A stretch of 64,000 nucleotides of DNA from the NCBI RefSeq assembly GCF_014297465.1, contig NZ_JACORT010000001.1:992001-1056000 (forward strand). Reading direction: 5' to 3'. The notes beneath the pieces were generated by a model. It was not told the DNA's origin and made no database searches. It saw only the letters and a list, made by a program, of their open reading frames with translations. The stretch is from Ramlibacter cellulosilyticus. Lineage in GTDB: Bacteria; Pseudomonadota; Gammaproteobacteria; Burkholderiales; Burkholderiaceae_C. A program made the translations under genes and the position numbers. This document shows positions 51,654 through 59,754 of the stretch, piece by piece (position 1 is the first letter of the stretch; each line of letters begins with the position of its first letter).

Positions 51654-52789
51654 GTCAGCTGCTTCTCGTTGACGAGGTGATGACAGGTACCAGGGAGATC
51701 GCCGCCGCGCAGTCGAGTATGCAGAACACTATCGGTCAGAGTGAGCGCCTGTGCCGCATCGACAGCGGCGTCGTGTCGCTGAAGGCCGGACTTCAGGAGC
51801 GGGCTTTTCACTTTCAGCCTGACGCCGGTCAAGACCATATCCAGTAGCTTCTTGAACTCATCCTCGACGTAGATGTCGCGGCTGAATCTCTTGAGACCCT
51901 CGGCCGCATAGAAAGCTTCGCGAGCCGCAGCGAGATGCTCGCGATATTCCTCGTCTGCGAGCACTTGCGGCAAGGTCATGGGCACGCCCTCGGCTTCCGC
52001 GTAAGCCCGGATAAGTTCGGAGATATAGGTCATCTCATGAGCTTCGGCTTGGGCCGGAACGGACGGATCGTCGCCACGTTCCGGCTCTATCCCGAACAGC
52101 TTGCAGTAAGCATTGGCATCCTCTGCATACCAAGCCAAGAGATCCACAACCTGGCATTCCTCGAACCGCTTGAAGTCGAAGGCGTTGATGAACGCCTCCA
52201 TCTCCGACGTCAGCTTGGCGGCGTTGAGGCCATGGGTACCGGCCTTCCAGGCGGTGAGTAGGCTTGTGCGCAAGTTGTCGGGGCTGGCGAGGAGATCGTG
52301 CAACTCCGGACCCACGTTCTTCGGCGCACAGAAGTAGTACTTTCTTGGCACGGGAAAGCTCTTGGCCAGTAGGTGGCCGAAGAACTTCACGAGCTCAGGG
52401 TAGGCGTTACCCGGCGTTAGACGCTGCTCATAGTGCTTGGCCTGATAGAGGTCCCAACCATCCGCCACCAACGCGGCCTGAAGGCGAGCCTCCACGTCAC
52501 GGCCCTTGTCACCTGCGTTCCCGAGGACCTTGACCGAGACGTACTTGGCGGTGTGGATCGTTCTCTGGCGACAGGCAGCTGCGATGAACTCTTCCCATTC
52601 CTTGTCCGAAATCGTGTGCAAGAACACGGACGGGGGTACCGTGCCGCGCTTGACCACGAGCCTGTTGGTCTTGGGCTTCCTAAGCTTCGGGGGAGCGGAG
52701 GCATTTCCGCCCTTGCCACCTTGGGGAGGCGTCAGTTCGCCAGCTTGTCCTTGCGTACCCGATGTCCCCGGTGATCCGTTCTCCGCCAT
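51641..52789 (-). CDS. ABC-3C effector with N-terminal Mrr-like D-QxK nuclease
   Basis: 382 residues. After a Gly/Pro-rich lead (1-40), residues 58-140 form a restriction-endonuclease-like domain: EWEEFIAAACRQR, GDKGRDVEARL (Asp98), GWDLYQAKHYEQRLTP (Gln116, Lys118), that is the D...QxK site of Mrr-type PD-(D/E)XK enzymes. Residues 255-382 are the helical C-terminal domain that couples to the middle component (TYISELIRAYAEAEG, CHHLVNEKQLTWVR). The likely action is cutting DNA on a signal from the ATPase. It is the first gene of the operon. Its base composition is less GC-rich than the neighbourhood. Confidence 0.85.
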   Translation of the reverse strand: MAENGSPGTSGTQGQAGELTPPQGGKGGNASAPPKLRKPKTNRLVVKRGTVPPSVFLHTISDKEWEEFIAAACRQRTIHTAKYVSVKVLGNAGDKGRDVEARLQAALVADGWDLYQAKHYEQRLTPGNAYPELVKFFGHLLAKSFPVPRKYYFCAPKNVGPELHDLLASPDNLRTSLLTAWKAGTHGLNAAKLTSEMEAFINAFDFKRFEECQVVDLLAWYAEDANAYCKLFGIEPERGDDPSVPAQAEAHEMTYISELIRAYAEAEGVPMTLPQVLADEEYREHLAAAREAFYAAEGLKRFSRDIYVEDEFKKLLDMVLTGVRLKVKSPLLKSGLQRHDAAVDAAQALTLTDSVLHTRLRGGDLPGTCHHLVNEKQLTWVR

Positions 52790-53347
52790 GCGCTCGTATG
52801 CCCCCCTGAGGCAGTTGGTGGAAGAGCTTTGATTTGCGACGCATTCTTACAGAAGTCGCCGGAGTGTCCAAGGCTGCCGCTCGAACTCGGTTCGTCCCCC
52901 GCCGCAAGGCACGGTCGCAGGGTGTTCCCGTGCGGGCTGGCAAACCGCGCGAACATGCCTGGCGGCGGCTCCCGACAGGGCGTCCGCCCCACGGAGGATT
53001 CTCCATGTCGCCTGGATTGGGAAAAATGGGAGCTCACTCGCAGGGTAGCTTTCGACCCCCTGGCGTTGTTCGCGCTGCTACAGGTCAAGACGGCCGAATG
53101 TCCGCAATGGGCCACAGACCGTGAGCTGGACGTCCACCGTCGACCGACCGCCGCCGCCGCAAAGCAGTCCTCCTCGTCGGCCATTAGTAGCGACAGCCAG
53201 AGGCCGTTGCCGCCCCAGTTGCAACCGAGCGGAAGTCAACCCCCGGCCAGATGCGCCCACTCAGCTTGAGGATGCACCGGAAATCCCCAGCCGACTGCAG
53301 ATGCAAAATCCCCAGCCTGCCTGCCCCGCCCCTCGGAGACCGCATCC
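52790..53347. other. Intergenic region upstream of the ABC-3C operon
   Basis: About 560 nt carrying the ABC-3C promoter side and, nearer 53347, a degenerate repeat (listed separately). No gene is supported. Confidence 0.45.
53041..53260 (-). repeat. Degenerate intergenic repeat, right-type copy 2
   Basis: Pairs with 26061-26275: the most similar 100 nt runs from ccgcaaagcagtc to gcggaagtcaac in both. It lies between the ABC-3C promoter region and the pentapeptide-repeat gene. Confidence 0.65.
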
Positions 53348-54322
53348 ATGCCAACCGACATCCCACCGGATCTCGAAGCGCGCTTCCTGGAGCAGGAGCA
53401 CCGGATCGTCCGCGTGGTCCAGAACTTCTTCGACCGCACGAAGTGGCCCGCGGACGACCCGCGGCGCGCTGCCGCCAGGAACGCGTTGCTGTGGCGGGTG
53501 CTCGCGCCGGGGACCGCCGCCGTCGCTGCCGGCGGCATCGTGGCTGTTGCCACGCTCCTGGTGCTGGTGTGGCAGACCTCGCTGATTGCCGACCAGAACG
53601 AGTTCTTCAAGGAGCAGAACCAGAAGCTCCAGCAGCAGATCGATTTGCAGAGCGAGCAAGACGCCAGCCGCCGCCGCACGGAGATCATCGCGACGCTGTA
53701 CGAGACGCAGATGGGAAACTTCGGCAGCCTGGTACCGCGTTCGAATCCGCGCACCCGGGCCGAAGCGGTCCTGGAGTTCGTGCAACTGGAACGATCGCGC
53801 ATCGAGAAACTCAGGAAACGCGTGCCTGCATACCAGGCGGAGCTGAGCCTGACCCAAGGCAGGCTCGACGGCCTCAACCTGGACAATTCGGAGTTCCAGG
53901 GCATCGTGCTGACAGGCACGTTCCTGCAGAACACCTCGTTCAGCGGGAGCAATCTTGCGCGTGCCGATCTGCGCGCGGCGCAGTTCGACAGCACTTCGTT
54001 TCTCGGCGCTGATCTGCGCGAAGCCAACCTCGAAGGCACCAATCTCCTGCAGTCCTCGTTTGCCCGGGCGGACCTGCGCAACGCGAACCTCGGGTCCGCG
54101 AGCGTCAGGGGGTGCGAGTTCCTCGGCGCCGACCTGCGGGGCGCTCTGCTGACCGGGCTTCGCCACATCGGGCAGTCGGCTGGCTTTCGCTACGCGAACG
54201 TGGCAAAGGCGAAGGGCCTGACGGAGGCCGCCAGGAGCCAGTTGCTGGCGGCCGGCGCGGTCGAGATCGAACTGGATTCCGAATGGGCCGCATTCAAGAG
54301 CGCCAGGCTCCCGTCCAGGTAG
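53348..54322 (+). CDS. Membrane-anchored pentapeptide-repeat protein
   Basis: 324 residues: a cytoplasmic N-terminus, one membrane helix at about 55-77 (GTAAVAAGGIVAVATLLVLVW), a coiled-coil stretch (NEFFKEQNQKLQQQIDLQSEQ), then about ten A(D/N)Lxx pentapeptide units (residues 185-275: NLARADLRAAQFDSTSFLGA, DLREANLEGTNLLQ, DLRNANLG) forming a right-handed beta helix. Many such proteins are of unknown role; some mimic DNA. It is the first gene right of the accessory block. Confidence 0.85.
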   Translation: MPTDIPPDLEARFLEQEHRIVRVVQNFFDRTKWPADDPRRAAARNALLWRVLAPGTAAVAAGGIVAVATLLVLVWQTSLIADQNEFFKEQNQKLQQQIDLQSEQDASRRRTEIIATLYETQMGNFGSLVPRSNPRTRAEAVLEFVQLERSRIEKLRKRVPAYQAELSLTQGRLDGLNLDNSEFQGIVLTGTFLQNTSFSGSNLARADLRAAQFDSTSFLGADLREANLEGTNLLQSSFARADLRNANLGSASVRGCEFLGADLRGALLTGLRHIGQSAGFRYANVAKAKGLTEAARSQLLAAGAVEIELDSEWAAFKSARLPSR

Positions 54323-54475
54323 GAGCCCCCTGTCCAGGGCTGCTTCCGGCCAGGCATCGGGGATCGAGGGAAAACCCTCCACTCCCCGTGTCGATTTCCT
54401 GGGACCTCCTTCGTCGTCATGACGGGCGAGCACACCGCCCGCATGCCCATGAATGACCCCCTTGGAGAAACCCCC

Positions 54476-54955
54476 ATGCCCAGCAAGAACACCATCTGCC
54501 TCTGGTACAACCGCGACGCGCTGGAAGCCGCGCAGTTCTACGCGAAGACCTTTCCCGACAGTTCCGTCGGCGCCGTGTACCGGGCGCCGGGCGACTTCCC
54601 CTCGGGGAAGGAGGGCGACCTCCTGACGGTGGAGTTCACCGTCATGGGCGTTCCCTGCATCGGGCTCAACGGCGGGCCGGTGTTCCAGCACAACGAGGCG
54701 TTCTCGTTCCAGGTGGCGACCGACGACCAGGCGGAGACCGATCGGCTGTGGAACGCGATCGTCGGCAACGGCGGGCAGGAGAGCGCCTGCGGCTGGTGCA
54801 AGGACAAGTGGGGCGTGTCGTGGCAGATCACGCCGCGCGCACTCACGGCGGCCATCGCCGATCCCGATCGCGCCGCGGCGAAGCGTGCGTTCGAGGCCAT
54901 GATGGAGATGACCAAGATCGACATCGCCCGGATCGAGGCCGCCCGCAGGGGCTGA
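54476..54955 (+). CDS. PhnB-like VOC-superfamily protein (3-demethylubiquinone-9 methyltransferase-like)
   Basis: 159 residues: CLWYNRDALEAAQFYAKTFPDSSVG, LTVEFTVMGVPCIGLNGGP and GWCKDKWGVSWQITPRALT are the phrases of the PhnB/YjdN glyoxalase-fold family. Such proteins are often annotated as 3-demethylubiquinone-9 3-methyltransferase, but no methyltransferase domain is present. ATG 54476 has GGAG 10 nt upstream. It shares a transcript direction with the YCII gene 20 nt downstream; the pairing is common. Confidence 0.9.
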   Translation: MPSKNTICLWYNRDALEAAQFYAKTFPDSSVGAVYRAPGDFPSGKEGDLLTVEFTVMGVPCIGLNGGPVFQHNEAFSFQVATDDQAETDRLWNAIVGNGGQESACGWCKDKWGVSWQITPRALTAAIADPDRAAAKRAFEAMMEMTKIDIARIEAARRG

Positions 54956-54975
54956 GGACAGGAGGACGAACCAGG

Positions 54976-55371
54976 ATGCCGACGACTTCTTCCACCAACG
55001 AATACCTGCTGCTGTCGCGGGGGCAGTGGGACGCCGGCAAGTCGTCCGCCGAAGTGCAGGCGGCCATCGACGCCTTCTATGCGTGGCACGCGGGGCTGGT
55101 CGCGCAAGGGAAGTTCCGGCCCGGCCAGCGCCTGGCCAAGGGCGCGAAGCTCGTCACGCGCACGGGGATCATGGACGGGCCATTCACCGAAGCCAAGGAG
55201 GTGATCGGCGGGTACTGGTTCATCCTGGCGGGCAGCCTCGAAGAGGCCGCGCGGATCGCGGCGGACAATCCCTGCCTCGCCTGCGGCCTGGTCTTCGAGA
55301 TCCGCCCGATCGAGCCTGAGCAGGCGAGTGCCTGGCGCGAAGGGAACGAGACGCCGCCGACCTGGGGCTGA
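54976..55371 (+). CDS. YCII-related (DGPF) domain protein
   Basis: 131 residues with the DGPFTEAKEVIGGYWF motif that defines the YCII-like DGPF family, preceded by KLVTRTGIMDG and followed by EAARIAADNPCL. These small dimeric ferredoxin-fold proteins often neighbour PhnB-like genes or ECF sigma factors. GGAGG lies shortly before the ATG. Function unknown. Confidence 0.9.
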   Translation: MPTTSSTNEYLLLSRGQWDAGKSSAEVQAAIDAFYAWHAGLVAQGKFRPGQRLAKGAKLVTRTGIMDGPFTEAKEVIGGYWFILAGSLEEAARIAADNPCLACGLVFEIRPIEPEQASAWREGNETPPTWG

Positions 55372-55433
55372 GCGCTTCGACGCACCGCAACACGTGCGTC
55401 GAGCGGGGCGGCTGCAGCAACTACAGTACCCCG

Positions 55434-57446
55434 ATGCACCGATTTCCGGCCGCCCTCCTGCTCGCACTCTCCCTCGCCGCCCCTGCGGGCGCGCAACCGC
55501 AGGACCGGCCTCCCTTGCCGGAGCTGCTGCAGCGCGCTGGCGTCGCCCCCGGCAGCCGCGGCGCGCCCGACTTGTCCAGCCTCGACGCCTCCCCCACCCG
55601 CGACCAGCAACTCCCCTTGTTCCGCGCCGTGATGGCCGCGCCGCTCGATGCCCCGTACCGCGTCGGCATGCTTGCAGATTCCTTCCGCGGCGCGGTCGGT
55701 TCGCCGCGCGAACTGGTGGGCTGGGCGGGCGCACTCGGGGGCGTGCGCGTGGAGCGTCCGCCATTGGCCGCGATCGACGCTCGCCTGCGCGCCGCGCCCG
55801 ACCCGCTGGCGGTCGGCCTGGCGTGGATGTCTGCGACGAAGACCGGCGCCGGCTGGGTTCCCGCATTGCCCGACCACGCACAACTGCCGAATCCCCTGCG
55901 TTACGAGCTCGCGCGCGTGCTCGCCGCCATGGCGCAGTCGCACGGCTTCCTGCAACGCGCGTTCGAGCGCCTGCCTCCGGGCGTGACGCCGCAGCTGCTG
56001 CGCCGGCAGGCCCTGCAAGGCCGGTTCGCGGAGTTCGAGACGCCGGACTACCGGAAGCTGGTGCCGCTCGTCGAGCGCGAAGCCCTTCTCGCCGGCATGC
56101 TCGATCTGGCGGGCGCGGTCGACCGCCTGCAGCGCTTCGTGAAGGGCGAGCCGGCGCTGCCCCGCGTCGCATGGTCGTTGCAGACGCCGTTCGGCGCGAT
56201 CGTCGTCGACACGACCGGCCGCAACAACCGCCACCAGCTGAAGGACCCGCTGCTGGTGCTGGATGTGGGCGGCGACGACGAGTACGAATTCGAGGCGCCC
56301 AGCGACTCGCACACCATCAGCGTGCTCCTGGACCATCGCGGCAACGACAGGTATGCGACGGCCGCCTCCGGTGCGGACCCCTCGAGCACGACGCTCGGCT
56401 ACGGCATCCTCTGGGATACCGAAGGCGACGACCGCTACCAGGGGACCGAACAGGCGCAGGCATCCGCGCTCTTCGGCGCGGCCTTGCTGGTCGACGGCGG
56501 CGGCAGCAACCGATTCGTCGCCAGCAGCCATTCGCAGGCCCAGGCGATTGCCGGCTTCGCGGTGCTGGCCAGTGCCGGCGGCGGCGACGACGCGTTCACC
56601 GCGCAGACCCACTCGCAGGCGACGGGCGGGCCGCGCGGTGTCGCGGTGCTGGTCGACGCCGGGGGCAACGATCGCTACACGCTGGACAACGCGCCGCTGG
56701 TGCGGCCTTCACCGCAGCTGCGCGATCGCAACACGTCGATGGGGCAGGGCGCCGGCTGGGGCATGCGCGGAGTGTTCTTCGACGGCCGCTCCACCGCCGG
56801 AGGCATCGGCCTGTTGCTGGACCTCGCGGGGAACGACCGCTACGAAGCGCAGGTCTTCGCGCAGGGCGTCGGCTACTACGAAGGCCTCGGCATGTTGCTG
56901 GACGACGGCGGCAACGACCGCTTCGAAGCGGCCTGGTACGCGATGGGCTCCGGCGTCCACGGCGCCGCGGGCATCCTGCTCAAGCGAGGCGCCGGCAACG
57001 ACGCCTATCGCTCGACGCACGAGATGGTGCTCGGCTCCGGGAACGACCTGTCGGTCGGCGTGTTCGTGGACGAGGGCGGCGACGACGACTACACCGTCGG
57101 CCAGTTGAGCCTGGGCTCCGCGCACGGCAACAGCACCGGCCTCTTCGTCGACGGCGCGGGGAACGATCGCTACACCGTCGGGTCGCCCACATGCCGCGCG
57201 CTGGGCGTCGCGTACATGGCGGATTGGGGCAACGCGCGCGAGACCTTGCCCAGCCTCGGCCTCTTCATGGACCTGGGTGGTGGCGACATCTATCCGACGC
57301 ATTGCGCGCGCGTGGCGAACGACAGCTTCTGGGCCGGCCCGCGCACGTGGCCCCAGCTCGACCTGCGCAGCGAGGCGGCAGCCGGCGCCGACGGTGAATG
57401 GCCGCTCCCCTTCGCGCTGCGGCTGCTCACGCGCCCCCTCAAGTGA
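55434..57446 (+). CDS. Large secreted protein with about twelve GGNDRY-type repeats
   Basis: 670 residues with a signal peptide (MHRFPAALLLALSLAAPAGA). Residues 30-260 are helical and unrecognised. From about 275 to 625 a repeat of 25-45 residues recurs, each ending in a G-[GA]-[ND]-[DN]-x-[YF] turn: GGDDEY, RGNDRY, EGDDRY, GGSNRF, GGDDAF, GGNDRY, AGNDRY, GGNDRF, AGNDAY, GGDDDY, AGNDRY and GGGDIY. Between the turns sits a LLxDxGG-like strand. The pattern suggests a beta-helical or beta-roll solenoid with acidic turns that might bind calcium, as RTX repeats do, but the nonapeptide of RTX is absent. It is probably periplasmic or surface-located. Family not recognised. Confidence 0.8.
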   Translation: MHRFPAALLLALSLAAPAGAQPQDRPPLPELLQRAGVAPGSRGAPDLSSLDASPTRDQQLPLFRAVMAAPLDAPYRVGMLADSFRGAVGSPRELVGWAGALGGVRVERPPLAAIDARLRAAPDPLAVGLAWMSATKTGAGWVPALPDHAQLPNPLRYELARVLAAMAQSHGFLQRAFERLPPGVTPQLLRRQALQGRFAEFETPDYRKLVPLVEREALLAGMLDLAGAVDRLQRFVKGEPALPRVAWSLQTPFGAIVVDTTGRNNRHQLKDPLLVLDVGGDDEYEFEAPSDSHTISVLLDHRGNDRYATAASGADPSSTTLGYGILWDTEGDDRYQGTEQAQASALFGAALLVDGGGSNRFVASSHSQAQAIAGFAVLASAGGGDDAFTAQTHSQATGGPRGVAVLVDAGGNDRYTLDNAPLVRPSPQLRDRNTSMGQGAGWGMRGVFFDGRSTAGGIGLLLDLAGNDRYEAQVFAQGVGYYEGLGMLLDDGGNDRFEAAWYAMGSGVHGAAGILLKRGAGNDAYRSTHEMVLGSGNDLSVGVFVDEGGDDDYTVGQLSLGSAHGNSTGLFVDGAGNDRYTVGSPTCRALGVAYMADWGNARETLPSLGLFMDLGGGDIYPTHCARVANDSFWAGPRTWPQLDLRSEAAAGADGEWPLPFALRLLTRPLK

Positions 57447-57452
57447 GGGCGA

Positions 57453-58319
57453 TCACGCGCCGGTCTTGTCCTGCGTCTTCGTCTCGAAGTCGCTGGCCGC
57501 GTGCCGCTCGTGCAGCTGGCTCGCGGGCTCGCCCCAGGTGCGGTTGACCATGCGGCCGCGCTGCGCACCCGGCCGCTGCGCGATCTCGTCCGTCCACCGC
57601 AGCACGTGGCGGTACTCCTGCACCTGCAGGAACTCGCCGGCGCCATAGAGCTGGCCCTTGGCGAGCGCGCCGTACCAAGGCCAGATCGCCATGTCGGCGA
57701 TCGTGTATTCGTCGCCGGCGACGTACCGCGCTTCGGCCAGCCGCCGGTCCAGCACGTCCATCTGGCGCTTCACTTCCATCGCGTAGCGGTCGATCGCGTA
57801 CTCGATCTTGCTGGGCGCGTATGCATAGAAGTGCCCGAAGCCCCCGCCGAGGAAAGGCGCGCTGCCCACCTGCCAGAACAGCCACGACAGGCACTCCGCG
57901 CGCGCCGCCGCGTCGCGCGGCAGGAAGGCGCCGAACTTCTCCGCGAGGTACACGAGGATGGCGCCGGACTCGAAGATGCGCACCGGCTGCGCACCGCTGC
58001 GGTCCATCATCGCGGGGATCTTGGAGTTCGGGTTCACCTCCACGAAGCCGCTGCCGAACTGCGCGCCTTCGCTGATCGGGATGAGCCAGGCGTCGTACTC
58101 GGCGCCGGCGTGTCCCAGCGCCAGCAGTTCCTCCAGCATCACCGTCACCTTCACGCCGTTGGGCGTGCCCAGCGAATACAGCTGCAGCGGGTGCCGCCCC
58201 ACGGGCAGGTCCTTTTCGTGCGTCGGGCCGGCGACGGGACGGTTGATGCTGGCGAACTTTCCGCCGCTTTCCTTGTTCCAGGTCCAGACGGCGGGCGGGG
58301 TGTAGGCGGCTTCGGTCAT
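57453..58319 (-). CDS. yghU: Glutathione S-transferase, YghU (nu class) type
   Basis: 288 residues: YTPPAVWTWNKESGGKFASINRPVAGPTHEKDLPVGRHPLQLYSLGTPNGVKV is the long N-terminal lead found in YghU-type enzymes, here seen in parts, followed by the thioredoxin-like domain (NPNSKIPAMMDRSG, IFESGAILVYLAEKFGAFLP) and helical C-terminal domain (YTIADMAIWPWYGAL). The TPNGVKV and ESGAILVYLAEK motifs bind glutathione; YghU has disulphide-reductase activity on mixed disulphides. It is divergent from the FAD dehydrogenase gene with 33 nt between starts. Confidence 0.9.
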   Translation of the reverse strand: MTEAAYTPPAVWTWNKESGGKFASINRPVAGPTHEKDLPVGRHPLQLYSLGTPNGVKVTVMLEELLALGHAGAEYDAWLIPISEGAQFGSGFVEVNPNSKIPAMMDRSGAQPVRIFESGAILVYLAEKFGAFLPRDAAARAECLSWLFWQVGSAPFLGGGFGHFYAYAPSKIEYAIDRYAMEVKRQMDVLDRRLAEARYVAGDEYTIADMAIWPWYGALAKGQLYGAGEFLQVQEYRHVLRWTDEIAQRPGAQRGRMVNRTWGEPASQLHERHAASDFETKTQDKTGA

Positions 58320-58352
58320 GGCGGGCCAGTATAGGCACGCGATACTCGGCCC

Positions 58353-59741
58353 ATGGGTGCATCCACGAAATCATTGGCGGCCGACGTGCTGGTGCTCGGC
58401 GGCGGCATGTCGGGCCTGTGCGCTGCACTGGCGGCCGCGGAGCAGGGCGCACGCGTGCTCGTGCTGGAAAAGGGCAATCGCTTCGGCGGGTCCATGGCCT
58501 TGTCGAACGGGATCGTCTGGTCGTTCAGTCGCAGCGAGGACGTGCGCGAGCGCCTGGCCGAAGGCGATGCGGCCCTGCAGGACCTCGTGGTGGAGCAACT
58601 GCCTTCCGGCCTGGACTGGCTGGTGGCGCACGGCGTGCAGCTGCAACCCACGCAGTACTACTTCGGCTACGGCCACGGGCGGCCGGCGAGCGGCCCGCAG
58701 ATGGCCGCAGCGCTATGCGACGCGATCCGTGCGCGCGGTGGCGTGCTGGTGTCGTCGGCGGGCGTGCAGCAATTGCTCGTGCGGGATGGCGACGTCATCG
58801 GCGCACGCGCGTTCGGCGCGGAGGGCGTGATCGAGGCGACGTCGCGCTCGGTGGTGCTCGCCACCGGTGGCTTCCAGGGCAATGCCGAACTGCTGGCGCG
58901 CCACGTCAGCCCGCACGCGGAGCACATGTACCTGCGCGCCAACCCGTGGAGCACGGGCGACGGGCTGCTCGCGGCGCTGGACGCCGGCGCGGCGACCACG
59001 TCGGCGCTCGACACCTTCTACGGCCATGCCATGACGGCGCCGCCCGCACGCTTCGGCGCGGACCGGTTCCAGGAGATGAGCCACAAGTACGGGCCCATGG
59101 CGGTCGCGATCAACCTGCACGGGCGCCGCTTCGCGGACGAATCGGCCGGCACCGGCGAAGAGACGCTCAACATCGCCATCGCCCGCCAGCAGGACGCGAC
59201 GGCGGCGTACGTGTTCGATGCCGCGACGGCGGACCGGCCGTACGAGGCGGGGCCGCTCGCGCGCGTGATCGTGGAACGTGCGCGCCAGGCGGGCGGCCCC
59301 GTGGTGCAGGCCGACACCCTGGAAGCACTTGCCGCACGGATGCAGGAGTGGGGCTTCCCGCCGCGCGAGGTGCTGCGCACCTTGCGCGAGTTCAATGCCG
59401 CCATGGAAGCCGGCGAAGGCGCGCTGCTGCATCCGCCGCGCCGTGGCGAGCCTTACGCGGTGACGAAGCCGCCGTTCACCGCGGCGCTGGTGCGCGCCGC
59501 GATCACCTTCACGTGCGGCGGGCTCAGCGTGGACCTCGACATGCGCGTCCTGCGCCGCGCCGCCTCGGTCTCGATGCTCCCGCTGGTGAAGGCGCCGGCC
59601 GACGAGCTGCAGGTGTCCGCCATCCCCGGCCTCTTCGCCGCTGGTTGCGACATCGGCGGCGTCTCCGGCCGGTCCTACATGGGCGGACTCGCGCAGGCGC
59701 TCGTCACGGGCCGCGTCGCAGGGACGCAGGCCGCGCGCTGA
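58353..59741 (+). CDS. FAD-dependent fumarate-reductase/ketosteroid-dehydrogenase-type flavoprotein
   Basis: 462 residues: dinucleotide-binding ADVLVLGGGMSGLCAALAAAEQGARVLVLEKG at the N-terminus, GGSMALSNGIVW, VVLATGGFQGN, GDGLLAALDAGA and the terminal FAD loop CDIGGVSGRSYMGGLAQALVTGRVAG. The Arg pair that binds a dicarboxylate in true fumarate reductases could not be confirmed. Tricarballylate dehydrogenase and KstD-like enzymes have this size. Substrate unknown. Confidence 0.85.
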   Translation: MGASTKSLAADVLVLGGGMSGLCAALAAAEQGARVLVLEKGNRFGGSMALSNGIVWSFSRSEDVRERLAEGDAALQDLVVEQLPSGLDWLVAHGVQLQPTQYYFGYGHGRPASGPQMAAALCDAIRARGGVLVSSAGVQQLLVRDGDVIGARAFGAEGVIEATSRSVVLATGGFQGNAELLARHVSPHAEHMYLRANPWSTGDGLLAALDAGAATTSALDTFYGHAMTAPPARFGADRFQEMSHKYGPMAVAINLHGRRFADESAGTGEETLNIAIARQQDATAAYVFDAATADRPYEAGPLARVIVERARQAGGPVVQADTLEALAARMQEWGFPPREVLRTLREFNAAMEAGEGALLHPPRRGEPYAVTKPPFTAALVRAAITFTCGGLSVDLDMRVLRRAASVSMLPLVKAPADELQVSAIPGLFAAGCDIGGVSGRSYMGGLAQALVTGRVAGTQAAR

Positions 59742-59754
59742 GCGCCTCGCGGTC

